A stretch of 5,353 bases of DNA from Gemmatimonadaceae bacterium (GTDB lineage: Bacteria; Gemmatimonadota; Gemmatimonadetes; Gemmatimonadales; Gemmatimonadaceae), in the NCBI GenBank assembly GCA_014378185.1, contig JACMOE010000108.1, forward strand, positions 1-5,353. The letters run 5' to 3'. Both the position numbers and the translations under genes were made by a program. Numbering within the stretch: the stretch's first letter is position 1; the number at the start of each line of letters is the position of its first letter. This document shows, piece by piece, positions 1 through 5,353 of the stretch. Below the pieces are notes generated by a model, which saw nothing but the letters and a program-made list of their open reading frames with translations, did not search any database and had not been told where the DNA came from.

Positions 1-2
1 AA

Positions 3-68
3 GAGAAGGCAGCTGACCTGCGCGCGGTAGATGAGGTCCACTATCGGCCCCGCGTGGTGTCGTCCTGA
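3..68 (+). CDS. possible C-terminal tail of an upstream gene (partial, uncertain)
   Basis: An open frame enters from the left edge and reads EKAADLRAVDEVHYRPRVVSS before a TGA at 66-68. The stop lies inside the left arm of the palindrome that follows, a usual position for such repeats at gene ends. About three quarters of its third codon positions are G or C, but the stretch is too short to prove coding. The complementary strand is also open here, reading GPIVDLIYRAQVSCLL in the same codon register, so orientation is not settled. No family can be assigned. Confidence 0.25.
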   Translation, partial: EKAADLRAVDEVHYRPRVVSS

Positions 69-132
69 GCGCAGCGAGGGACCTGCTCTTCGCATCACCA
101 CAAGCAGGTCCTTCGCTCCGCTCAGGACGACA
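58..132. repeat. REP-like imperfect palindrome (30-base arms, 15-base loop)
   Basis: The left arm (58-87) and right arm (103-132) are reverse complements at 28 of 30 positions, separated by a 15-base loop (88-102). The core is CGTCCTGAGCGCAGCGAGGG and its complement. This belongs to a widely scattered class of intergenic palindromes with the core TCCTGAGCG.AGCGA.GGA, known from many GC-rich environmental bacteria. As RNA it would form a strong stem with no U-tract after it, so it is better called a repeat than a classical terminator, though it could block or stabilise an upstream transcript. Read as protein it produces the characteristic nonsense RPERSEGP and SFAPLRT, so any gene model running through it is too long. 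Confidence 0.85.
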
Positions 133-159
133 TATGGGCCTGTGTACCTCTGCCATATG
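131..159 (+). promoter_or_regulatory. inverted repeat CATATGG-N15-CCATATG overlapping the start codon
   Basis: A perfect seven-base inverted repeat pairs CATATGG (131-137) with CCATATG (153-159) across a 15-base spacer. The right arm contains the proposed ATG (157-159) of the phosphatase gene, and the left arm abuts the end of the REP-like palindrome. It could be a dimeric operator or a weak stem hiding the start codon. CATATG is itself a palindrome, so the two copies can equally be read as a direct repeat, and chance is a real alternative. No Shine-Dalgarno sequence is visible between the arms. Confidence 0.3.
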
Positions 160-1176
160 ATGATGCCAGACACGCACCACCTCCTCCCTGCCATCCTCGA
201 CCTCCACGACCGCATCAGAACCGCGGTGGTGAGCGCGTGCGAGCAGCAGAGCCACGATGCCATGGCCGAGGTGGCGCACGACGACGCGGGCGATACCATC
301 TACGCAGTCGATCGCGTGAGCGAGACCACCCTCATCGAGGGGCTCGCAGCCGTGGCGCGCAACGAGCCACTCGTCCTTATCGCCGAAGGGCTCCCACCGG
401 AGGGACTCGTGCTCCCGCACGGTGCCGCCGAGGCGGACTGCCGCTGGCGCCTGCTCGTGGACCCCATCGATGGCACGCGCGGGCTCATGTACCAGAAGCG
501 GCCCGCCTGGATTCTCACTGGTGTCGCTCCCAACCGCGGTGCGGCAACGCGACTTCGTGACATCGTGCTCGCGGTGCAGACCGAGATCCCCCTGGTGAAG
601 CAGCATCTTTCCGACCAACTCTGGGCCGAGCGAGGCAGGGGCGCCGTGGCGCGCCGCGTGAATCGGCTCACGGGCGAGTGCACCCCACTCGCGCTGCGGC
701 CCTCGCGCGCCGACTCCATCGCGCATGGCTTTGCGTCGGTGAGCCGCTTCTTTCCCGGCGCGCGCGACGTGCTCGCCGCCATCGACGACGAGATTGCCAT
801 CGACGTGGGCGGACCGCTCGCGCATGGCAAGGCGCTCTGCTTCGAGGACCAGTACATCTCCACCGGCGGACAGCTCTACGAGCTCATGGCGGGACACGAT
901 CGCTTCATTGCCGACGTGCGTCCGCTGCTGCGCGACATCCTCGCTGAACGTGGCATGCCGCATCCCCTGTGCTGCCATCCGTACGATCTCTGCACGGTGC
1001 TCATCGCCGAGGAGCTGGGGTTGTCGATCACCGATGGAGCGGGCGCCGAGATCGACGCGCCACTCGATATCGAGGCCGATGTGGCGTGGGTGGGCTATGC
1101 GAACGATCGCCTGCGTCAGCGAGTCGAGCCCGTGCTGCGCGCGGCGCTCGTGCGGCACGGCCTGCTCGCGCTGTGA
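157..1176 (+). CDS. inositol monophosphatase superfamily phosphatase
   Basis: The 339-residue product belongs to the Mg2+-dependent, lithium-sensitive phosphatase superfamily (inositol monophosphatase, fructose-1,6-bisphosphatase, CysQ), which removes phosphate from small polyols, sugars or nucleotides in the cytoplasm. The signature metal site VDPIDGT is at residues 101-107. E77 in LIAEG fits the upstream metal ligand, and D277 in HPYDLCTVLIAEELG fits the WDxAA motif of the C-terminal half. The D102-to-D277 spacing is about 175 residues, against about 130 in human IMPA1, so the middle holds an insertion and the substrate may not be inositol phosphate. I start it at the first of three consecutive ATGs (157, 160, 163). 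The frame is open back to 31 but runs through the palindrome, which argues against a longer form. No Shine-Dalgarno sequence is visible, so leaderless initiation is possible. It overlaps the following sugar kinase by four bases, implying a shared sugar or polyol phosphate pathway. The family call is firm; the substrate is unknown. Confidence 0.85.
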   Translation: MMMPDTHHLLPAILDLHDRIRTAVVSACEQQSHDAMAEVAHDDAGDTIYAVDRVSETTLIEGLAAVARNEPLVLIAEGLPPEGLVLPHGAAEADCRWRLLVDPIDGTRGLMYQKRPAWILTGVAPNRGAATRLRDIVLAVQTEIPLVKQHLSDQLWAERGRGAVARRVNRLTGECTPLALRPSRADSIAHGFASVSRFFPGARDVLAAIDDEIAIDVGGPLAHGKALCFEDQYISTGGQLYELMAGHDRFIADVRPLLRDILAERGMPHPLCCHPYDLCTVLIAEELGLSITDGAGAEIDAPLDIEADVAWVGYANDRLRQRVEPVLRAALVRHGLLAL

Positions 1177-2498
1177 GCGAGTTCTTCGACCCGCGTGAAC
1201 CGGTGTACCAGGCGAGCGCACCAGGCCGGCTCGACGTCATGGGCGGCATCGCGGACTACAGCGGGTCGCTCGTGTTGCAGCTCCCACTCGATCGGCGCAC
1301 CACGGCGACGCTCCAGCGCATCGATGCGCCGCGCGTGGACGTCATGTCCCGACGCGCCGACGCGGACCATCACGCCACCGTCGGCTTCGACGTCCTCCGG
1401 TCGCGCGAGCGCCTGGCCGAGCATCTCGCGGCAGACCCGGCCAGCCACTGGGCGTCGTACGTGTTCGGTGTGGCGCACGCCTGCCTCTTTTCGCCGGACT
1501 CTCGTGTGCCGCCGCCTGTGGGTGGCTTCCGCATGCGCATCGAGTCCACCGTGCCGGAGGGAAAGGGTGTGAGCTCCTCTGCTGCGCTGGAAGTCTCGTC
1601 ACTCGCCGCCATTGCCGCAGCGTACGGCGTGAACATGACTCCCACGGAGATTGCCGTCGCCGCGCAGTGGGCCGAGAATCACGTGGCCGGCGCGCCATGC
1701 GGCATCATGGACCAGATGACCAGCGCCTGTGGTCTCGCCAACCACCTGCTGCGCCTGCGATGTCAGCCCGCCATCATCGAGGGACACACTGTTATTCCGC
1801 CGGGCTATCGTTTCTTCGGCATCGATTCCGGCATCCGGCACGCCGTCACCGGCGCGGACTACGGCACGGTGCGCACCGCGGCGTTCATGGGCTACCGGAT
1901 CATCGCGGCGCTGTCCGGACTGCACGTCGAGCGCAACGGCGATCGTGTGCGTATCCATGACGACGCATGGCGCGGCTACCTCGCGAACATTCCGCCCGCG
2001 CATTTTGTGGAGCACCTCTTGCCCCACCTTCCCGAACGCCTGCTCGGCGCCGATTTCCTCGCGCTGTATCACGGCATCACGGATGCCGCGACGCGGGTGA
2101 ATCCGCTTGTCGAGTATCCGGTGCGGGTCGCGACGGCGCACCCGATACACGAGAACACGCGCGTCGAGCGATTCGCGGTGCTGCTCTCCCAGCTCGGCGA
2201 TTCGCCCGACGTCGCGCACGAGATGGGCGAGCTGATGCGCGCGTCGCACGAGAGCTACAGCGCGTGCGGGCTGGGCAGCGAGGGCACGGATCGGCTGGTG
2301 GAGTTGGTGAATGAAGCGGGAGCGGACGCTGGCCTGCACGGCGCGAAAATCACCGGCGGCGGTAGCGGGGGCACCGTAGCAATCCTCGGCAGAACGAACT
2401 CGGAGGCGCGAGTTCGGGCGATCGCGGAGCGCTACACGAGGGAGAGCGGTCGCTCCGCGGAGCTATATACGGGCACCTCAGCCGGTTTGGCGCAGTGA
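1173..2498 (+). CDS. GHMP sugar kinase, L-arabinokinase (ARA1)-like, galactokinase family
   Basis: A 441-residue GHMP-family small-molecule kinase that transfers the ATP gamma-phosphate to a sugar, most likely at the anomeric C1 hydroxyl. Motif 1 is APGRLDVMGGIADYSGS (16-32), the ATP loop is VPEGKGVSSSAALE (127-140), the catalytic aspartate is D180 in GAPCGIMDQM, and motif 3 is GAKITGGGSGGTV (390-402). These blocks, plus GIDSGIRHAVTGADY (216-230), HPIHENTRVERF (323-334) and YSACGLGSEGTDRLV (362-376), match what I recall of the C-terminal kinase domain of Arabidopsis ARA1 far better than GalK. The N-terminal glycosyltransferase-like half of plant ARA1 is absent. GalK's GEHTDY is GGIADY here: the Glu and His that contact galactose are G25 and I26, while R19 and D28 remain. 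That suits a substrate such as L-arabinose, which lacks the galactose C6 hydroxymethyl. Translation starts at GTG 1173 in a GTGA overlap with the phosphatase gene. The in-frame extension back to 969 only shadows that gene. Family certain; arabinose specificity inferred. Confidence 0.88.
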   Translation: MSEFFDPREPVYQASAPGRLDVMGGIADYSGSLVLQLPLDRRTTATLQRIDAPRVDVMSRRADADHHATVGFDVLRSRERLAEHLAADPASHWASYVFGVAHACLFSPDSRVPPPVGGFRMRIESTVPEGKGVSSSAALEVSSLAAIAAAYGVNMTPTEIAVAAQWAENHVAGAPCGIMDQMTSACGLANHLLRLRCQPAIIEGHTVIPPGYRFFGIDSGIRHAVTGADYGTVRTAAFMGYRIIAALSGLHVERNGDRVRIHDDAWRGYLANIPPAHFVEHLLPHLPERLLGADFLALYHGITDAATRVNPLVEYPVRVATAHPIHENTRVERFAVLLSQLGDSPDVAHEMGELMRASHESYSACGLGSEGTDRLVELVNEAGADAGLHGAKITGGGSGGTVAILGRTNSEARVRAIAERYTRESGRSAELYTGTSAGLAQ

Positions 2499-2546
2499 CG
2501 TCAGAGGTCGGAAGTCCGAGGTCAGGCGTCTGACATCGGACACTGA
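2499..2546. repeat. degenerate heptamer array, consensus NGTCNGA
   Basis: Directly after the kinase stop codon the spacer divides into units CGTCAGA, GGTCGGA, AGTCCGA, GGTCAG, GCGTCTGA, CATCGGA and CACTGA. These are seven variants of a roughly seven-base word with the core GTCNGA. The array fills the first half of the gap between the two convergent genes. The regular spacing is visible directly; its origin, whether slippage-derived or a dispersed spacer element, is not known from this window. Confidence 0.55.
2514..2541. terminator. candidate bidirectional hairpin terminator between convergent genes
   Basis: GTCCGAGGTCAG (2514-2525) and CTGACATCGGAC (2530-2541) pair at 11 of 12 positions around a GCGT tetraloop. 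It lies 16 bases after the kinase stop and about 40 bases after the protease stop on the other strand, where a shared terminator for convergent units would sit. Neither side carries a U-tract, so intrinsic termination would be atypical. It may be transcript-end protection, or a by-product of the heptamer array in which it is embedded. Confidence 0.4.
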
Positions 2547-2580
2547 CCCCAGCCGTCAGCCCCCAGCCGTCAGCCGTCAG
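2547..2580. repeat. direct repeat CCCCAGCCGTCAG, two full copies plus a partial
   Basis: CCCCAGCCGTCAG occurs at 2547-2559 and again at 2561-2573 with one base between, followed at once by a truncated CCGTCAG (2574-2580). The last copy ends exactly against the TAA stop of the minus-strand protease gene. The GTCAG ending is shared with the preceding heptamer array, so the two may be related. No coding or known binding-site function is apparent. Confidence 0.7.
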
Positions 2581-3987
2581 TTATTTGATGACCCCAGCCC
2601 CATCCCCGCCGATGAAGCTCGCGAGCCGTTGCGCTGGTACTGCGTACACGATCCGCCCCGCGCTCTCCCTTGCCCCACCATAGATCACCCCAACCACATG
2701 ACCTGCCGAGTCGAACAGCGGACTGCCGCTGGACCCATGCCCCGCGTACGAATCGATCTGGATCACGGTGCTCAACCGCTTGCTCACCGTGCCCAGCGTG
2801 CTCGTGGTGCTCGCGGTGATGTTCATCCCCGAGCCCTCCATGGGTGTGTCCGTCGCCCCCGGATACCCGATGGACACCACCGCTGCACCCACTCGCGCCA
2901 ACGCGCCCGTGCGACTCACCCCCGCCACCACCGGATAACTGCCTGCGCCATCCAGCTGGATCAGGGCGAGGTCATCATCATCACCATCCGCGACACGAAC
3001 GATGTGCGCCGGCAACCACTTCCTCGTGTTCGCGTAGATCACCACCACTCGACCCGCTGCCTTGCCGCCCTCGTCTCGCACCACGTGACGGTTTGTCACC
3101 AGCAGTCCACCAGGCGTGATGCCGAACGCAGTACCCGCGATGAACTTGCCGACGAAGTCGCTCGCCACCATTGCCACGGCCGCATCGTTCGCGTCCACCA
3201 CCTTGGGCACATCCATCTGGCCGAGCGCCTGTTGGAGGCCCACCGTGCGCTCGAGTCGCTTGGACAATTCGAACACCGAGCCGCTCGTTGCCGTGCCCGC
3301 CGCCACCCGGCCGCGCATCACGTCCAGGTCGCGCTTGCGCGCCGCCAATGAGTCCTTGAGCGCCGCGGTGAATGCTGTTTCACCCGGGCGTGGCGCGTCC
3401 AGCTTCTTCGCGAGCACCGCGAGCGTGGAATCGGAGTGCGCGATGATGGACGCCATCTCGCGCTCCCGCGTTGACGTCTCGCGCTGCCAGAACGCGAACG
3501 CAATCACCGCAGCCGCAACCAGCACACTGCCGCCAATCGAATACGCGCGACGCATGTCCTTCGTCTGCGCCTTCACCGCCACGGCCACGCGCGCTTGGGT
3601 ATCCATGCGAGGCGCGGGTGCTGGCGGGGGCGTGCTCGAAGCAGCCTGCGCCTGGATGGATGTCGCCGGTGTCACGATCCCCACGCCGCGCACCTCGACG
3701 CGCGGCCCGTTGCCGCCAAAGCTCACGACGTCGCCTTCACCCAGCCTCCGCTCGCCCGTGATGCGCTCGCCGTTCACGAACGTACCGTTGGTGCTTGCGA
3801 GGTCGGCGATGATCCACATCCCGCCCGCGTTGCGAAACTCCGCGTGGCGAGTGGACACGTCGAGATCCACCAGCGGGTCGAAGCGGAAGTCGCTCATCGG
3901 GTGCCGTCCGACCGTCACGACCGGCGCGTCAAAGTTCTCGCGCGCGCCAGCACGCGCCCCGCTCAGTACGCGCAGGTCGATGGTCAT
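2581..3987 (-). CDS. FHA domain-transmembrane-trypsin-like serine protease fusion
   Basis: The 468-residue product has three parts. Residues 1-105 form an FHA phosphothreonine-binding domain with the hallmark residues VGRH (26-29), STRH (45-48) and STNGTFVNG (65-73). An Ala/Pro-rich linker (112-128) and a basic patch (KDMRR, 143-147) precede one membrane helix (about 149-167). Then comes a charged helical, possibly coiled-coil stretch (170-260) and a trypsin-fold protease (about 277-460). Its triad reads H301 in LVTNRHVV, D339 in DDDDLALIQLD and S420 in GHGSSGSPLFD. By the positive-inside rule the FHA domain faces the cytoplasm and the protease the periplasm. No PDZ domain is seen, so it is not a standard DegP/HtrA. 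The start is an ATG overlapping the PP2C stop (ATGA, 3987-3984); the frame is open further upstream to 4500, but that only shadows the PP2C gene. It probably senses a phosphorylated partner and cuts or binds envelope proteins. Domain calls are firm; the target is unknown. Confidence 0.9.
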   Translation of the reverse strand: MTIDLRVLSGARAGARENFDAPVVTVGRHPMSDFRFDPLVDLDVSTRHAEFRNAGGMWIIADLASTNGTFVNGERITGERRLGEGDVVSFGGNGPRVEVRGVGIVTPATSIQAQAASSTPPPAPAPRMDTQARVAVAVKAQTKDMRRAYSIGGSVLVAAAVIAFAFWQRETSTREREMASIIAHSDSTLAVLAKKLDAPRPGETAFTAALKDSLAARKRDLDVMRGRVAAGTATSGSVFELSKRLERTVGLQQALGQMDVPKVVDANDAAVAMVASDFVGKFIAGTAFGITPGGLLVTNRHVVRDEGGKAAGRVVVIYANTRKWLPAHIVRVADGDDDDLALIQLDGAGSYPVVAGVSRTGALARVGAAVVSIGYPGATDTPMEGSGMNITASTTSTLGTVSKRLSTVIQIDSYAGHGSSGSPLFDSAGHVVGVIYGGARESAGRIVYAVPAQRLASFIGGDGAGVIK

Positions 3988-5162
3988 GGCGTCACGGTGC
4001 CCGAGGGCGCCGTGCCGCCTTTCGGGCCGACGACGGAGGCCGCGGTCCGGTACGTGAACCACGTGAGCAGGGTGAGAAAGACCACGACGAGTCCCAGCGC
4101 GATCAGCGAGCCGCGTACCCGTCGCGCCGCACTCACCCGGGGCGTGGGCTCCGGAAGCATCGGCATCTCGAGCGTCGGGACCTTGAGCGTCGTGCGCCCT
4201 CTCGCCACGGGTGTATCGCGTACAAACCCGCCGGGCGGCAGGGTCGTTCGCGTGGACGCCGTGATCTGGCCCGAGTCCGAGGCCAGCGGAAACACCAGAT
4301 GTCCCACGCTGTCGTCCCGTGATGCCGCGGTGAGCCCGTCGCCGTCGAAGCGCACCGCGATCACCGTGATGTTGTCCGGGCCGCCGTTCTCGTTCGCGCG
4401 ATCGATGAGCGTCTTGCAGACCGTCATCAGGTCGGGCTCCACCGTCGCCACGCGACCAATCTCGTCGATGCGCACCTGCCCGCTCAATCCATCGCTGCAC
4501 AGCACCAGCACGTCGCCGCGGCGCACCTGCTGGGGCGTCAGGTCCACCCTGATCTGCGACTCGGGGCCGGGCGCCTGGAGGAGGATGTTGCGCCGCTCGC
4601 TGTGCTCGGCCCCCTCCTCGGTGATCTCGCCCGCCTCGATGAGCTTCTGCATCAGCGACTGGTCCTTCGTGATCTGCAGCGCCACGCCATCGCGTACCAG
4701 GTAGGCTCGGCTGTCTCCCACCTGGGCCAGGAAGAGCGTGTCGCCAAGCACGGCGGCCACGGTTGCGGTGGTGCCCATGCCGCGGTATTCGGGATGGTCC
4801 AGCGCAAAGGCGTGAATCTGCGCATTGGCCGCCGCGGTGGCCCGCTTGAGGCTCGATGCGTAGCTCTCCTTGTCTGGCGCGTCAGCGCTGGAGAGACTCT
4901 CGGTGAGTTCGCGCAGCACCACCTCGATGGCCATCGCGCTCGCGATCTCGCCAGCCGCGGCGCCGCCCATGCCGTCGGCCACCATGAACAGCGAGCCACG
5001 GTCGCCCACCTCGTGGGTGCGCACCTCGGGTTGGAGCGTTGCGTTGCCGCGAGTGAGGTCGGCGACGACGAACGCGTCCTCGTTGTGCTCGCGCGTGCGG
5101 CCCACGTCGGTGCGGCCGAACACGTGGACGATCACTGGGCTTTTCGGAGCGGTTAACGTCAC
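3984..5162 (-). CDS. membrane-anchored PP2C-family Ser/Thr protein phosphatase
   Basis: The 392-residue product is a metal-dependent (Mn/Mg) bacterial PP2C phosphatase of the Stp/PrpC/PstP type, which removes phosphate from Ser and Thr on proteins. The motifs appear in order: REHNEDAF (25-31), FMVADGMGGAAAGE (59-72), GMGTTATVAAV (128-138), QVGDSRAYLVRDG (147-159), TKDQSL (165-170), LCSDGLSG (221-228) and GGPDNITVIAV (260-270). The metal-binding aspartates D29, D63, D224 and D263 are present. A low-complexity Thr/Pro-rich linker (about 275-345) leads to a basic RRVR and one membrane helix (351-371), leaving a short outer tail. The layout resembles mycobacterial PstP. I start it at GTG 5162, which overlaps the stop of a 17-codon ORF (GTGA) and leaves 17 residues before the first motif. 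A nominal ATG at 5297 would run through the upstream gene's coding frame and is not credible. It is coupled to the FHA-protease gene. A cognate Ser/Thr kinase is expected nearby. The function is confident, the start less so. Confidence 0.9.
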   Translation of the reverse strand: MTLTAPKSPVIVHVFGRTDVGRTREHNEDAFVVADLTRGNATLQPEVRTHEVGDRGSLFMVADGMGGAAAGEIASAMAIEVVLRELTESLSSADAPDKESYASSLKRATAAANAQIHAFALDHPEYRGMGTTATVAAVLGDTLFLAQVGDSRAYLVRDGVALQITKDQSLMQKLIEAGEITEEGAEHSERRNILLQAPGPESQIRVDLTPQQVRRGDVLVLCSDGLSGQVRIDEIGRVATVEPDLMTVCKTLIDRANENGGPDNITVIAVRFDGDGLTAASRDDSVGHLVFPLASDSGQITASTRTTLPPGGFVRDTPVARGRTTLKVPTLEMPMLPEPTPRVSAARRVRGSLIALGLVVVFLTLLTWFTYRTAASVVGPKGGTAPSGTVTP

Positions 5163-5212
5163 GCGGCGTGGTAGGAGAGGGTGCCGTCGGGGAGAACGAA
5201 GCCGCGCGTCAT
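5159..5212 (-). CDS. possible 17-codon mini-ORF between two stop/start overlaps
   Basis: It reads MTRGFVLPDGTLSYHAA and then TGA. Its ATG overlaps the stop of the upstream gene (ATGA, 5212-5209) and its TGA overlaps the GTG of the PP2C gene (GTGA, 5162-5159), so it exactly bridges the gap. Sixteen of its 17 codons end in G or C, matching the real genes. A weak AAGAA lies about nine bases upstream of the ATG. It could be a translated coupling peptide that carries ribosomes from the upstream gene to the phosphatase. It could also be the true N-terminus of the phosphatase, split off by a frameshift or base-call error, or chance. I recognise no family for it. Confidence 0.4.
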   Translation of the reverse strand: MTRGFVLPDGTLSYHAA

Positions 5213-5353
5213 TGCGCGCAATTCTTGACCATGGTCGCGATCTGCCGCGCCCACGGTGTGGAAGCGCCTTGTTCCTTGATGGTATCGATAATATCACAGG
5301 AAAGCTTGTCGTGTCCGAGCATCGCGTGCGCGCTGGCCCGAGCGAGGATCAGG
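5209..5353 (-). CDS. C-terminal end of an unidentified protein (partial, 5' end beyond window)
   Basis: Forty-seven complete codons enter from the right edge and end in TGA at 5211-5209. The sequence starts LILARASAHAMLGHDKLSCD and ends ATMVKNCAQ. It is helical-looking, with small residues and a glycine spaced as in a TPR-like helix-turn-helix (ARASAHAMLG), and it has two cysteines. The TPR reading is weak. The position at the head of a PP2C/FHA cluster would suit a Ser/Thr kinase with C-terminal TPRs, but no kinase motif lies within the window. It overlaps the following mini-ORF by four bases, so it is in the same operon as the phosphatase and protease. Confidence 0.6.
   Translation of the reverse strand, partial: LILARASAHAMLGHDKLSCDIIDTIKEQGASTPWARQIATMVKNCAQ

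Noticed and set aside
31..156. N-terminal extension of the phosphatase from an ATG at 31
   Set aside because: It is translated straight through the REP-like palindrome, giving the typical nonsense RPERSEGP and SFAPLRT. The conserved family sequence begins after 157.
969..1172. Longer kinase starting at 969
   Set aside because: The added residues are an Arg/Ala-rich shadow of the phosphatase gene. The GTG at 1173 gives a proper GHMP N-terminus and a GTGA overlap.
1599..2339. 246-codon open frame on the - strand opposite the kinase
   Set aside because: It is antisense to conserved GHMP motifs, shows no recognisable domain, and its composition is typical of a shadow frame.
3116..4057. 313-codon open frame on the + strand opposite the FHA-protease
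   Set aside because: It is antisense to a gene with clear domains, has Ser/Arg/Ala-rich composition without motifs, and is the expected shadow in GC-rich DNA.
3988..4500. Longer FHA-protease starting at 4500
   Set aside because: The extra 171 residues are low-complexity, out-of-frame reading of the PP2C gene. The ATG at 3987 places the FHA domain at the N-terminus as usual.
5163..5297. PP2C starting at an ATG at 5297
   Set aside because: The extension is Arg-rich and overlaps the better-looking C-terminus of the upstream gene in another frame.
1..5353. CRISPR array, tRNA, rRNA, insertion sequence or phage genes
   Set aside because: I saw no regularly spaced long repeats, no tRNA-like or rRNA segments and no transposase or integrase motifs. 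The only repeats are the palindrome and the short spacer units.

Overview
The window is GC-rich DNA with compact, overlapping genes, a REP-like palindrome built on the common 'CGTCCTGAGCG.AGCGA.GGACCTGCT' sequence, and a repeat-filled spacer. The codon bias is strongly G/C-ending. Together with a membrane PP2C phosphatase next to an FHA-protease, this fits a free-living environmental bacterium. My best guess is Gemmatimonadota, from general familiarity with that phylum and not from any search.

Layout: two transcription units converge on an 82-base spacer. On the left (+ strand), a REP-like hairpin (58-132) precedes a two-gene operon: an inositol-monophosphatase-superfamily phosphatase (157-1176), then a GHMP sugar kinase (1173-2498) that overlaps it by four bases (GTGA). 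The kinase closely resembles the kinase half of plant L-arabinokinase (ARA1) rather than ordinary galactokinase, and it has lost the Glu-His pair with which galactokinases bind galactose. The spacer (2499-2580) is almost wholly repetitive: a degenerate heptamer array containing a hairpin, then a CCCCAGCCGTCAG direct repeat.

On the right (- strand, read from 5353 down to 2581) is a signalling operon: the C-terminus of an unidentified protein (beyond 5353 to 5209), a possible 17-codon mini-ORF (5212-5159), a membrane-anchored PP2C Ser/Thr phosphatase (5162-3984) and an FHA-transmembrane-trypsin-like protease (3987-2581). Every junction is a four-base NTGA overlap, so translation looks coupled throughout. 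PP2C and FHA proteins respectively remove and read phosphothreonine, so a Ser/Thr kinase is expected nearby. The architecture suggests that cytoplasmic phosphorylation controls a protease domain outside the membrane.

The most notable items are the bacterial stand-alone ARA1-type kinase coupled to a phosphatase, the FHA-TM-protease paired with a membrane PP2C, the mini-ORF sandwiched between two stop/start overlaps, and the repeat-built convergent spacer.
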